A stretch of 11,931 nt of DNA, from positions 1-11,931 of the forward strand of contig DMTJ01000558.1 of NCBI GenBank assembly GCA_003477185.1, written 5' to 3'. A program made the translations under genes and the position numbers. This DNA comes from Lentisphaeria bacterium (GTDB lineage: Bacteria > Verrucomicrobiota > Lentisphaeria > JABSQK01 > UBA12247). A model generated the notes under the pieces. It did no database searches, was not told where the DNA came from, and was given only the letters and a program-made list of their open reading frames with translations. Shown here piece after piece: positions 1 through 7,328 of the stretch; positions within the stretch are counted from its first letter, which is position 1, and every line of letters begins with the position of its first letter.

Positions 1-53
1 GTCTAAATGTCGCCAGACCGCGGGAGTCGTTCCCCATCCGTGCAGCCAGACCG

Positions 54-923
54 TCATTCGTCTAGGCTCAGATCGATGTCATCACTGAGCCCAAGTTCCT
101 CATCCGAGAGCCAGCGGTAGTCGGCCGGGTCCGGTGGCAAGGCCCGGATCGTATCGCGCCATTTCTGGCGAAACTTGGTCGAGTTGGCAGCGATCACACG
201 ATGATAGGTCGCTGGGCCCGGGGCAGCCGTGGACTTACCCTCGAAATGATACAGCTCTGTCGCCGGCGTATAGCGGCAGCTGTACCCGGCCTGGATCGCG
301 CGAAAGCAGAGGTCCAAATCCTCGTACTGAACTGGATGGAATAGCTCATCCAGATAGCCGATTTTCTCGCGGAGACAGTTGCGCATCAGCCAGCAGGCGC
401 TGATCAGGGCATCGACCATGGCGGGTTTAGCGAACTCCGCAACGTGCTGCGCCGCGCCTCTGCCGCGAAATCTCACACGTCCTTGCGGATTAAAGCGTAT
501 GCCAGCACACTGAATCGGATGAGGTACGTGTGGATAGAGTAGCTTGGGCCCCACTAGGCCCACGCTGCTGTCTGCCTCTAGTTCACCGGCCAGAATCTGC
601 AGCCAGTCCGTGCGTCGCACGACGGTGTCGTTGTCTAAGAACATGACATACTCGGTCTCGGCCTTTGCCCAAGCATCGTTGCGCGCGGCAGAGCAGCCGC
701 GGTTTTCTTCGTTGCGCCACCAGTCCACGTATATGCCACGCTGGCTAGCCCGTTTTGCGAACCCCGCAAACAGCTGGCTGGTAGTATCCGAGGATCCGTT
801 GTCGACCAGAAACATCGCGGCGGGAAGGGGATCGGACAGCAGGATGCTGTTGAGGCACAGACGGCTGTAGTGAAGACCGTTGTGCGCCAGCATGACTATG
901 GATATGTCGGTATGCCGCGTCAT
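54..923 (-). CDS. Family 2 glycosyltransferase (GT-A fold)
   Basis: Probably transfers a sugar from a nucleotide-sugar donor onto a surface glycan such as O-antigen or another polysaccharide. The N-terminus (residues 6-15, ISIVMLAHNG) is the first beta strand of GT2 enzymes. VDNGSSDT (40-47) is the nucleotide-binding loop, ENRGCSAARN (73-82) follows, and FLDNDT (95-100) carries the DxD metal-binding motif. YEDLDLCFRAIQAGY (200-214) holds the ED pair typical of the catalytic base region, followed by a histidine in LYHFEGKS. There is no signal peptide or membrane segment, so it should act at the cytoplasmic face of the inner membrane. The 289-residue length fits a single-domain rhamnosyltransferase-like GT2. 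The first ATG fits the family start, although no clear Shine-Dalgarno sequence precedes it. It diverges from the dihydrouridine synthase gene across 72 nt. Two copies of the iterated palindrome (753-770 and 426-442) lie in the gene. Donor and acceptor cannot be read from the sequence. Confidence 0.88.
   Translation of the reverse strand: MTRHTDISIVMLAHNGLHYSRLCLNSILLSDPLPAAMFLVDNGSSDTTSQLFAGFAKRASQRGIYVDWWRNEENRGCSAARNDAWAKAETEYVMFLDNDTVVRRTDWLQILAGELEADSSVGLVGPKLLYPHVPHPIQCAGIRFNPQGRVRFRGRGAAQHVAEFAKPAMVDALISACWLMRNCLREKIGYLDELFHPVQYEDLDLCFRAIQAGYSCRYTPATELYHFEGKSTAAPGPATYHRVIAANSTKFRQKWRDTIRALPPDPADYRWLSDEELGLSDDIDLSLDE
426..442. repeat. Iterated palindrome, copy 1
   Basis: TTTAGCGAACTCCGCAA, with an exact core GCGAACTCCGC at 430-440. 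It lies in the glycosyltransferase gene, where it is translated on the minus strand as residues AEFAK (162-166). One of six related sites in the window. Confidence 0.7.
753..770. repeat. Iterated palindrome, copy 2 (one core mismatch)
   Basis: TTTTGCGAACCCCGCAAA, with core GCGAACCCCGC at 757-767 differing by one base from the consensus. Both 7-nt arms (TTTTGCG and CGCAAA plus one base) are essentially intact. It lies in the glycosyltransferase gene and is read as FAGFAK (52-57). Confidence 0.65.
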
Positions 924-995
924 GCGGAAGCTGTACAGTTTTGGGTGTTTGCGATCGAACTGTTGGGTAACATTGGATAAAGGGGACGATAACGG

Positions 996-1994
996 ATGGG
1001 AACGGGTTTCTGGGCCAAGTTGGAGAAACCAATTATGTTGCTTGCGCCGATGGCCGGCGTGACCGATACCGCATTTCGCCGGATTGTCGCGCGATATGGC
1101 AAACCGGACGTGTGCTTTACGGAGTTTGTCTCGTGCGCGGGGCTTTGCTCCCGCGGCCGGAAAAAGCTGCTACCCGATCTTTGGTATGAGGATTGTGAGC
1201 GGCCGGTCGTGGCCCAGATTTTTGGGGCGCAGCCGGAAGAATTTGCGGAGACCGCAGAACTGTGCGTAGAGCTGGGCTTCGATGGCATCGACATTAACTT
1301 TGGTTGTCCGGATAAGAACGTGGATAAGCAACGGGCCGGTGCGAACGTGATCAGGGAGCCAGCGCGAGCGCAGGCGATTATTCGCGCTACGCAGCAGGGC
1401 GCAGGTGAGCTACCGGTCACGGTGAAGACGCGCTTGGGGTATGAGCGGGTCGAGACGCGGGAGTGGGTGGGAGCGTTGCTTGAGACAGATCCTGTGGCGA
1501 TCACACTGCACGCACGAACTCGCGATGAAATGTCCAAGGTGCCAGCGCGCTGGGAGGAACTCGCAGTGGCAGCAGAGGTGCGGAACAGCGCAGGCTCAGA
1601 TGCGCTGATCTTCGGCAACGGAGACGTGACCAGTATTCGACAGGCAGATGAGCTGTGCACCTTGCATGGGATTGAGGGAATGATGCTGGGACGGGCGATT
1701 TTTGGCAACCCATGGCTGTTCAACCCGGATGTGCGGCGCGACGATGTGCCTATCGGTCAGCGCCTTCAGGTGCTCTTGGAGCACTGCCGGGTATTCAATG
1801 AAGTCTACTACGGGATCAAGCAGTTCGCTGTGCTGCGCAAGTATTTCAAATCCTACGTCTCCGGGATGCCTGAGGCGCGTGAACTTCGTGCCCAACTGCT
1901 GCATTCGAATTCTGTTGCCGAGGTTGAAAGGATCGTGGCAGCGTATCAAGAGCGTCTGGGAGAGCGGGTGTTACTCCCGGCCCCAGAACACTGA
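996..1994 (+). CDS. dus: tRNA-dihydrouridine synthase
   Basis: FMN-dependent enzyme that uses NADPH to reduce specific uridines in tRNA to dihydrouridine, acting in the cytoplasm. LAPMAGVTDTAFR (16-28) opens the TIM barrel at the FMN-binding loop. DINFGCPDKNV (99-109) carries the catalytic cysteine (C104), VKTRLG (143-148) the conserved lysine, and LHARTR (171-176) the conserved histidine. FGNGDV (206-211) and MLGRAIFGNPW (230-240) form the FMN-phosphate region. The C-terminal helical tRNA-binding domain follows, giving the usual family length (332 residues). The DKNVDKQRAGA stretch after the cysteine differs from E. coli DusB, so the DusA/B/C subclass is not assigned. AGGGG at 981-985 sits about 10 nt before the ATG and supports this start. 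The gene diverges from the glycosyltransferase and runs towards the secreted-protein gene, with stop codons 7 nt apart. A degenerate palindrome-like stretch lies at 1242-1258. Confidence 0.93.
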   Translation: MGTGFWAKLEKPIMLLAPMAGVTDTAFRRIVARYGKPDVCFTEFVSCAGLCSRGRKKLLPDLWYEDCERPVVAQIFGAQPEEFAETAELCVELGFDGIDINFGCPDKNVDKQRAGANVIREPARAQAIIRATQQGAGELPVTVKTRLGYERVETREWVGALLETDPVAITLHARTRDEMSKVPARWEELAVAAEVRNSAGSDALIFGNGDVTSIRQADELCTLHGIEGMMLGRAIFGNPWLFNPDVRRDDVPIGQRLQVLLEHCRVFNEVYYGIKQFAVLRKYFKSYVSGMPEARELRAQLLHSNSVAEVERIVAAYQERLGERVLLPAPEH

Positions 1995-2013
1995 GCGCCG
2001 CTCAGTTCTTGGG
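1982..2013. terminator. Bidirectional terminator-like hairpin over two stop codons
   Basis: CTGAGCG (1991-1997) and CGCTCAG (1999-2005) form a perfect 7-bp inverted repeat about a single central base. Outer pairing of CCCAGAA (1982-1988) with TTCTTGGG (2006-2013) lengthens the stem with small bulges. The stop codon of the plus-strand synthase (1992-1994) and that of the minus-strand secreted protein (2002-2004) lie symmetrically within the two arms. No T-run follows on either side, so intrinsic termination is uncertain; the one-base centre also means the innermost pairs would open to form a loop. Confidence 0.45.
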
Positions 2014-2535
2014 ATTCCGGGAGCGGCTAGCTCTGCTGGGATGCTGGCTGGGATCCCAGTGCTTGCGGGCAAAGGGTAAAATCCGGGGAGACTCCGTCCA
2101 ATAAGGAGCGTCTGTGGCCATCAGCCTTCGGACTTCGCTCATCGTCATCCATTCGCGCTTGACCAGTGGACCGTCGTGTTTGCGAATCTTGGCCTCAAGC
2201 TCGTCGTAGCGATCCAGTAGTGATTCGAGATCGCCTAGGTCGTTGCCAGCAAGACATTGCACGATCTTCTGATTAGATTTTGCGAGCTCCGCAAAGCCAG
2301 CAGAGAAGTAGCGACTCAGCTCCTTCTTGCGCTCGCTGGTGGTGGCCTTCTCGGCAACGCGGTGGAAGTGCGCGGCACGCTTTTGATTCTCCTTGAGGTC
2401 CGCATGGTTGCCTTCGATGAGATACTTGTACAGGTCAGCCATAACCTGCTGTGGCGTGGGATGCTCATCCAGAATGCTGGGCTCAGCGGCCACGGCGGCT
2501 ACCGCAACGAAGCAGGCCAGGAGACAGCGTTTCAT
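2002..2535 (-). CDS. Small exported protein of the pseudopilin operon
   Basis: A 177-residue protein I do not recognise. It begins with a short Sec signal peptide (KR, then a hydrophobic Leu/Ala/Val core, with likely cleavage near AVAA-EP at residues 16-18) and has no lipobox cysteine at that site. The mature part is rich in charged residues and predicted helical, for instance around residues 48-120, with many Lys, Glu and Arg. The C-terminus is basic (SRASRSRNPKN). The ATG overlaps the stop of the GspK-like gene as ATGA (2532-2535), so translation is probably coupled and the protein probably works with the pseudopilins in the periplasm. It ends convergently with the dihydrouridine synthase gene. 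A copy of the iterated palindrome (2278-2296) is read as FAELAK. The function is unknown; a chaperone or accessory role for the pseudopilins is a guess from position only. Confidence 0.75.
   Translation of the reverse strand: MKRCLLACFVAVAAVAAEPSILDEHPTPQQVMADLYKYLIEGNHADLKENQKRAAHFHRVAEKATTSERKKELSRYFSAGFAELAKSNQKIVQCLAGNDLGDLESLLDRYDELEAKIRKHDGPLVKREWMTMSEVRRLMATDAPYWTESPRILPFARKHWDPSQHPSRASRSRNPKN
2278..2296. repeat. Iterated palindrome, copy 3 (one core mismatch)
   Basis: TTTTGCGAGCTCCGCAAAG, with core GCGAGCTCCGC at 2282-2292 differing by one base from the consensus. It lies in the small exported protein gene and is read on the minus strand as FAELAK (81-86). Confidence 0.65.
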
Positions 2536-4919
2536 TCGATGTACTCGTAGTGGATCAATCGGAAAGAGTGGGTCAACGCGTCCCGATACAGATAGGCCAT
2601 GATTCGCGCCTCGGCTCGAATCACATCCGTGTCCGCGTCGAAGGTGCCAAGTGCCCCCATGACTTTGTTATCTCGCACGCTCTGGGCGGTGATGATCATG
2701 GTGAAGTAGTTGGGGCGTGTGGTCATGATGTTTGCGATCTTGCCGATGATTTCTTCGCGCGCCGCATCCACACCTTGGGTGAAGATGGTGCCATCGGAGA
2801 GAGTGGTGATTCGTGCCAGCCCACCACGGGAAAACATGGGCTTAGTGACGCCCGCGGTCCCATTCTCAAACAACCACTGGCCACTAGCGGCGGTGGTCGG
2901 GGAGGTGCCAATGGCGGCCAATGCCAAGGAGGAGTTGATCGTGGCAGTTCCGGATGTCGATGCGGAGTAGCCGGCGCCGACACTGAGGCCTACTAGGGTG
3001 GCAGCAAGGGCGTTGGGACGATCTGAGTTGGCATTTAGATTGCCGTAGCAGTAGTTGTCTCCGCCGAGCTTGACTTGGTCAAGAATGTTGGCGTCCCCCA
3101 GCGAGTAGGCGCTCAGCCCAAGGGCAGCGCTGAGGGTTTCATTAAATTGCGTTAGGCGAATGGTACGCCAGGCTTGGCCACGATGAATCGCACCCAGTTC
3201 CCATAGGGTGGTGATGGCGGAGTTCGCAATGTGGGCCGTGGAGACGTCCCACGGGTCGGTTGCGCCGTCCTCCTGGTCATGCGAGCCGCCAGGATCTGGG
3301 GTGCAGTTCGAGTTTGTCGCGAGCAAGGTCGTGGTGGTGGAGAAGCCAAACTGCCAGCCTTGTGGGTCCCATTCCCAGTCTGCCGCTGTGTGGTTCTGGC
3401 GCGGATCACTGACCTCTACGCTGCGAAACAGGGGGAGGATCACGGCGACATCGGCAGTTGGGGATGGCGGTGAGGTGGCAAAGTCTAGTAAGTTTCCCGC
3501 GCTGTCTTCGAGCCGAGCGGCGATGACCTGCACGGTGATGTTCTCGATCGAGGTGTCTGCTCCGATAGAGGTTTCGCCCGCCTGGGACACGCCACGCAAT
3601 GAGGTGTAGGACTGGGCCGGGACATCGGATGTTAACGAGTTCCAGATAAGGGTCAGGCTTGTGGGGGAAGACGGCAGGTTGGGACTCGCCAAGGTCAACT
3701 CAACGGTCAGTGTGGCCCCACTGCCACAGGCTGTGTCGTAGATGTTTGCCAGTTCGGCCCAGACGCGAACCAAGAGGCGATGCTCGGTCCCGGCGTCGTA
3801 AACCCGCAGCTGAAACATGAGCTCGTTAATGTACGGCACGAGTTCGAGGCCAAGGTAGCTTGGCTCAGTCTGGCTATCTGTGGTTGGAATGCTGTCGCTG
3901 TCGCAATAGTCTATCAGGTTGGCCGCGATCTGATTCTGGAGAAATGTGCTCGAGCATTCCGCAAGCCATGGGATGCCACCGATATTTGCTGCGGGGGCAG
4001 TGCCGTTCCAGAATTCACTGGCGGCGGAGGTGAGGCTGGATGCGGCGACGTCGTTCCCAAATGCGTCCCAATCTGCGTTCGTTAGATCGAAGCGGTGCCG
4101 ATCCACGAGGCTGTCATTGAAGGCTTCGATGTCGTAGGAATGCGGAAAAAGTGATTCCAGCACGGCGTCGGAATTGTCCTCAGCCGAGTCTGCTGCGCGA
4201 AAGATATGATAGTGAGAAAGCCATTGCATGGTCGTCGCCAGATCGCCCCCGCTGTGGCTGTCGTATTGCAGATCACCAGACAGTGCGGAAGGGAGGGCAC
4301 CAGCGAGATTGAGATCAGCCGGGGAGAGCCCATAGCGAGCGGTTGTCTCGCTGCCCTCAGCGACGCCTTGACTGATGGCGTAATTCGGGTCGATCTTCCC
4401 AGACTCGTCGATCAAGACATAGGACATACGTGCTATGATCTCGGTGGCATTGTCCGGGTGGTAGACATGAATCCAGCCAGCGTCTTCGTGGGGCGCGGCA
4501 TGGGTGTCGTCCGGGGTGATATCTACGCCCGCCAACTGATGGGCAAATGCCTCACGGATGCCCAAGCTATCGACATCGTTTTCGCTGAACCAATAGGTCC
4601 TGCCATCCCAAGCAGTACTTGCGGTGTCAGGCCCGATATGGCCATCGACCCCCGGCTTGGTTGCAGGAAATAGATTGCGCATGTCGTTGAGATTGGAAAG
4701 CTCTGTATTCAGGTGTACATAGGCACGCTGCAAGCCCATTTCGGCCGCGAGCCGCGATAGCACGGTATCGCGATTGAGTGTCGCTATGCGGTGCGACATC
4801 AGGGCAGAGGCGGCAAAGGCCATGGTAAGCATCAGCATCATCCCAAGAACGCCGATCGTCAAGACTACCGCAACGCCGCGATCCTGCTGTCCGGGCTTAT
4901 ATTCTCGAATCTTTCTCAT
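2532..4919 (-). CDS. Large GspK-like pseudopilin (Verru_Chthon cassette protein A type)
   Basis: Probably a large minor pseudopilin sitting at the tip of a type II secretion or type IV pilus-like fibre. The N-terminus is basic and ends in DRG (13-15), followed directly by a hydrophobic segment (about 16-41) that would be the pilin helix. No glutamate is present at position +5 after the presumed cleavage site, as is usual for GspK. YVLIDESGKIDPNYA (167-181) resembles the conserved 'DE.GKIN.N' stretch of GspK-like proteins. The C-terminal part contains IANIMTTRPNYFTMIITAQS and ends near AYLYRDALTHSF, which recalls the TRSN-FTI and WRDP stretches of the verrucomicrobial cassette protein A; that is recalled similarity, not a search. 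At 795 residues it is much longer than enteric GspK. The start overlaps the GspJ-like stop by 4 nt (4916-4919), and its own stop overlaps the next start by 4 nt. One exact palindrome core lies at 3217-3227. Confidence 0.72.
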   Translation of the reverse strand: MRKIREYKPGQQDRGVAVVLTIGVLGMMLMLTMAFAASALMSHRIATLNRDTVLSRLAAEMGLQRAYVHLNTELSNLNDMRNLFPATKPGVDGHIGPDTASTAWDGRTYWFSENDVDSLGIREAFAHQLAGVDITPDDTHAAPHEDAGWIHVYHPDNATEIIARMSYVLIDESGKIDPNYAISQGVAEGSETTARYGLSPADLNLAGALPSALSGDLQYDSHSGGDLATTMQWLSHYHIFRAADSAEDNSDAVLESLFPHSYDIEAFNDSLVDRHRFDLTNADWDAFGNDVAASSLTSAASEFWNGTAPAANIGGIPWLAECSSTFLQNQIAANLIDYCDSDSIPTTDSQTEPSYLGLELVPYINELMFQLRVYDAGTEHRLLVRVWAELANIYDTACGSGATLTVELTLASPNLPSSPTSLTLIWNSLTSDVPAQSYTSLRGVSQAGETSIGADTSIENITVQVIAARLEDSAGNLLDFATSPPSPTADVAVILPLFRSVEVSDPRQNHTAADWEWDPQGWQFGFSTTTTLLATNSNCTPDPGGSHDQEDGATDPWDVSTAHIANSAITTLWELGAIHRGQAWRTIRLTQFNETLSAALGLSAYSLGDANILDQVKLGGDNYCYGNLNANSDRPNALAATLVGLSVGAGYSASTSGTATINSSLALAAIGTSPTTAASGQWLFENGTAGVTKPMFSRGGLARITTLSDGTIFTQGVDAAREEIIGKIANIMTTRPNYFTMIITAQSVRDNKVMGALGTFDADTDVIRAEARIMAYLYRDALTHSFRLIHYEYIE
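3217..3229. repeat. Iterated palindrome, copy 4 (short flanks)
   Basis: GCGGAGTTCGCAA, with an exact core at 3217-3227 but only partly matching flanks. It lies in the GspK-like gene and is read on the minus strand as IANSA, a different reading frame from the AEFAK copies. Confidence 0.6.
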
Positions 4920-5644
4920 TGCTCGTCCAGATTCGCCAAGAAAAACACTTTCGAAAACGTACGCTCTGTCTGGGACCGCAAGGTGGCTACTTCGTCGCTC
5001 AGCGCTTCGTCAAATACGACCATATTAACCACCACGCGATTGGGAAGTGTGGCATAGGTCCCTGCCGGGATTCGGTTGTTGTTTATGTCGTAAAACTTGA
5101 TCTCAAATTCGCTGACACCTGAGATCATGGTCTCAAATTTGCCTTCTCCAGCGAAAATTTCGTTTTCATGCCAGTCTGGATCCGGATTCAGGCAATTCCA
5201 GTTGGTGGCGTCGTTGTCACTAACCATTTGCCGTTGGAGTGAATACTGAGTGTCTGGCTCAGAAGGGGAGACATGGTGCCGGTAGATAATCTCGTTGTAG
5301 CGGGTAACTGAATTGGCATAAGGGGCCTGACTCGAGACGACCGCGAAGAGCAGGCAGTCGCTCGGATCGAGAGAAGGACCGTCAGGACGAGAGGTCAATA
5401 CCTCAAATTTGACCTGCCTGTTAGGCGCGCTACTGGCAATCATGGACTTAATGTCGCGCTCCAACTGGTCGAAGGCTGTCCGTGAGTTCTCGTAGGCGCG
5501 GGTGGCATGCTCCGTGGACCGCCACAACTGCTGCGACTGGTTGGAAAGCTCTACCATGAGCAACATCATGACGCTCAGTAGTCCCATTGCGACTAAGAGT
5601 TCTACTAAGGTGAAATAGTGACGCTTGACGGGATTTTTCAGCAT
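4916..5644 (-). CDS. GspJ-like pseudopilin with prepilin N-terminus (Verru_Chthon cassette protein C type)
   Basis: A minor pseudopilin-type protein expected to be inserted in the inner membrane, processed by prepilin peptidase and assembled with the GspK-like partner. The leader is short and basic (residues 1-10), followed by FTLVELLVAMGLLSVMMLLM (11-30), a textbook class III pilin helix with glutamate at +5 (E15). The residue before the cleavage point is Tyr10, not the nearly invariant glycine. A globular domain follows (about 31-242), with an amphipathic N-terminal helix (SQQLWRSTEHATRAYENSR) and a late segment GVSEFEIKFYDINNN resembling the GspJ 'V..l...Y.' strand. The 242-residue length fits GspJ. 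The ATG has no obvious Shine-Dalgarno sequence. It is first after an 88-nt gap below the methyltransferase gene and overlaps the GspK-like start by ATGA. No major pseudopilin, ATPase or platform gene lies in the window, so those would be supplied from elsewhere. Confidence 0.8.
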   Translation of the reverse strand: MLKNPVKRHYFTLVELLVAMGLLSVMMLLMVELSNQSQQLWRSTEHATRAYENSRTAFDQLERDIKSMIASSAPNRQVKFEVLTSRPDGPSLDPSDCLLFAVVSSQAPYANSVTRYNEIIYRHHVSPSEPDTQYSLQRQMVSDNDATNWNCLNPDPDWHENEIFAGEGKFETMISGVSEFEIKFYDINNNRIPAGTYATLPNRVVVNMVVFDEALSDEVATLRSQTERTFSKVFFLANLDEQ

Positions 5645-5690
5645 GGACTACGCTTTCGGGGTTGCGGCCGTGTCCTGTCAAGGTAACTCA

Positions 5691-5720
5691 AAAGTACCAG
5701 CGCAGCAACCACACCGGCAA
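5691..5720 (-). promoter_or_regulatory. Possible promoter for the pseudopilin genes
   Basis: On the minus strand TTGCCG (5720-5715) is followed after 18 nt by TACTTT (5696-5691), which is preceded by TGG to give an extended -10 (TGn). Transcription would start near 5684, about 40 nt before the GspJ-like ATG. The match is moderate and the gap may simply be internal to one long operon. Confidence 0.3.
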
Positions 5721-5732
5721 ATGTCCTAAATG

Positions 5733-6443
5733 TCATGACGGTTGCGCGCTTGGCCGGCCGTTCAGTTCCCAGAGTGCCGCGGTTAGTGCGCAGGAAACGT
5801 TGAGGGAATTAATTTTTCCGGCGAGCGGAAGGCGCCAGACGTGATTTGCGTTCCGCAGGATGTTGTGGCGGACGCCGCGTCCTTCTGAGCCCAAGACCAG
5901 GCAGTATTTCTCTGGAATTGCTGCCTCACGTAGGTCCACAGCGTCAGCGGTGTTCTCCATGGCGCAGATCGCGATCTCGTCTTCCTGAAGGCGCTGGACA
6001 GCACGGTTGAGATTTGAAAAGAACAGCCGGACATGGAAGATGGCTCCGGACGAGGACTTGATTGCCGCGGGCGTCAGACCACAGGAGTCGCCGGTATGAT
6101 AGATGATGTTGCGGAAGCCGAGGCACTCGCAGACCCGGATGGCAGCGCCAAAGTTATGGGGGTCTTGGAGCCCGTCAAGCAGCACGTAGCGGCTCGCATC
6201 CAGCTTCTTAGGCAGTGGCTTGGCGAGTGAGGACGCGCAAGATGCGCACACGCCCTGGTTCTCTCGCGCCATGCTTTCGCGGTCGATGTCATCCACTTCC
6301 CGTATGGGAATGGCCCGCTGTTCCGCGCTCCGGCGAATCTTGGACAGGGCAGGGCGATCTTTGCCTTTGGCAACGGCCACCCAATCAAGTTCTTGCGGAC
6401 TGCGCAAGGCTTCGGCGACAGGATTTACTCCGTAGATAATCAT
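5733..6443 (-). CDS. rlmB: RlmB/TrmH-family RNA 2'-O-methyltransferase
   Basis: SPOUT methyltransferase that transfers methyl from S-adenosylmethionine to a ribose 2'-OH; RlmB modifies G2251 of 23S rRNA. From the ATG at 6443 (236 residues), YGVNPVAEAL (4-13) and the following 75 residues match the L30e-like RNA-binding domain of RlmB. The three trefoil-knot motifs follow: LDGLQDPHNFGAAIR (89-103, with the catalytic-type Asn and Arg), VLGSEGRGV (183-191) and PLAGKINSLNVSCALTAALW (206-225). Presence of the N-terminal substrate domain and the wording of motif 3 favour RlmB over TrmH. A TTG codon at 6449 would overlap the hydrolase stop as TTGA and add only two residues; the ATG fits the family start better. 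It lies just after the hydrolase gene (2-nt gap) in the same operon. The exact target base is inferred. Confidence 0.85.
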   Translation of the reverse strand: MIIYGVNPVAEALRSPQELDWVAVAKGKDRPALSKIRRSAEQRAIPIREVDDIDRESMARENQGVCASCASSLAKPLPKKLDASRYVLLDGLQDPHNFGAAIRVCECLGFRNIIYHTGDSCGLTPAAIKSSSGAIFHVRLFFSNLNRAVQRLQEDEIAICAMENTADAVDLREAAIPEKYCLVLGSEGRGVRHNILRNANHVWRLPLAGKINSLNVSCALTAALWELNGRPSAQPS

Positions 6444-6445
6444 GA

Positions 6446-7303
6446 TCAAAAGAACTCGCTTGCGATGGAAATAATTTTATCGGTGGCGTCTTCGAGAACG
6501 TAGTGTCCCGCGTCGTCAAAAGTGTGCGTGCGTGCGTCGGGAAAGCTTTCTTGCCATTCCTTGAGGAATTGGGGCGTGAAGCACGGATCCTTCATCCCCC
6601 AGCACAGCTCTACCGGAATATTGCGGAGTTCGCAAAGCTTGGCTTCGACTTCTTGGGCCGGGGCGAGTGTTGGATGGTTGCTGCCACGCGGGATGTCCTC
6701 AATAAATCTGAGGTTGGCGATTCGGTTGGCGTAGGAATCGTAGGGAGAGACCAGGCCGTGACGGACGGCTGCCGACATGGGCTGAGCAACGCCCATATAG
6801 GTGGCACCCAAGGCGAAGTAGTTGAGCCCGCGTACGAGCAGCGAACCAAGGATTGGCACATGGCAGACGCGAATGCGAAAGGGGTAGTGTGAGGCCGCCC
6901 GGCAGGTGGTGTTCAGCACGAGTATGCGCTCGATCTGCTCCGGGTGTTGGACGGCGTAGCTCAGGCCGATCGGACCGCCCCAGTCATGGACGACTAGGCC
7001 AAACGACTGGACCTCAAGATGCTCGAGAAGTGCGGTTAGGTTCTGCACGTGAGTCTCGAGTTGATAGGGATAGGCCGCTGGCTTGTCTGATAGTCCGCAG
7101 CCCATGTGATCGGGGACAATCACGCGATGCGTGGTGGATAGCGCCCGAATGAGGTTGCGGTAGTAAAACGACCAGCTGGGGTTGCCATGGAGCATGACCA
7201 CGGTGGGGCCGCTACCGACATCAACGTAATGGTACCTGTGCCCGTCAAGATTTAGGTAGCGTGGTGTGAACAGGGCGCGGAAAGCGTCCAGTGAGTCAAC
7301 CAT
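6446..7303 (-). CDS. Alpha/beta hydrolase of the haloalkane dehalogenase / OleB group
   Basis: A single-domain alpha/beta hydrolase, 285 residues from the ATG at 7303. HGNPSW (39-44) is the oxyanion-hole motif. VVHDWGGP (104-111) is the nucleophile elbow with aspartate (D107) in place of serine, as in haloalkane dehalogenases and in OleB, the beta-lactone decarboxylase of olefinic hydrocarbon synthesis. D239 in MKDPCF is the likely acid and H267 in DAGHYVLED the base. VPDHMGCGLSDKP (63-75) closely resembles OleB sequences as I recall them, but no OleA, OleC or OleD lies in the window, so the symbol is withheld. An upstream ATG at 7372 would add 23 residues, overlap the LptE-like gene by 44 nt and add no family sequence; I prefer 7303, 25 nt after the lptE stop. 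No strong Shine-Dalgarno sequence precedes either start. The exact palindrome at 6621-6636 falls near the acid residue. Confidence 0.85.
   Translation of the reverse strand: MVDSLDAFRALFTPRYLNLDGHRYHYVDVGSGPTVVMLHGNPSWSFYYRNLIRALSTTHRVIVPDHMGCGLSDKPAAYPYQLETHVQNLTALLEHLEVQSFGLVVHDWGGPIGLSYAVQHPEQIERILVLNTTCRAASHYPFRIRVCHVPILGSLLVRGLNYFALGATYMGVAQPMSAAVRHGLVSPYDSYANRIANLRFIEDIPRGSNHPTLAPAQEVEAKLCELRNIPVELCWGMKDPCFTPQFLKEWQESFPDARTHTFDDAGHYVLEDATDKIISIASEFF
6621..6636. repeat. Iterated palindrome, copy 5
   Basis: TTGCGGAGTTCGCAAA, with an exact core at 6623-6633. It lies in the alpha/beta hydrolase gene and is read on the minus strand as CELRN (224-228 from the 7303 start), a third reading frame for the motif. 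Confidence 0.7.
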
Positions 7304-7328
7304 GTGCGCGCTGTGGGGCCCGAAAGGG

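Noticed and set aside
1..53. The left-hand end beyond the glycosyltransferase stop, searched for a terminator or neighbouring gene.
   Set aside because: No stable hairpin, T-run or frame long enough to judge is present.
920..1723. A 267-residue open frame antisense to the dihydrouridine synthase gene.
   Set aside because: It lies wholly opposite a gene with clear family motifs, is rich in Ser, Pro and Arg and shows no recognisable domain; long antisense frames are common at this base composition.
2451..2996. A 181-residue plus-strand frame opposite the GspK-like gene.
   Set aside because: Its Gly, Arg and Asp rich composition is that of a shadow frame, and it starts inside the exported-protein gene without a ribosome binding site.
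5676..5681. A perfect TTGACA -35 hexamer on the minus strand before the GspJ-like gene.
   Set aside because: At 17-nt spacing the -10 position reads CGAAAG, which is not promoter-like, and transcription would begin almost at the ATG.
5662..5844. A 60-residue plus-strand frame containing CPKCHDGC, which looks like a zinc ribbon.
   Set aside because: Only one cysteine pair cluster is present, most of the frame lies opposite the methyltransferase gene, and no start signal precedes it.
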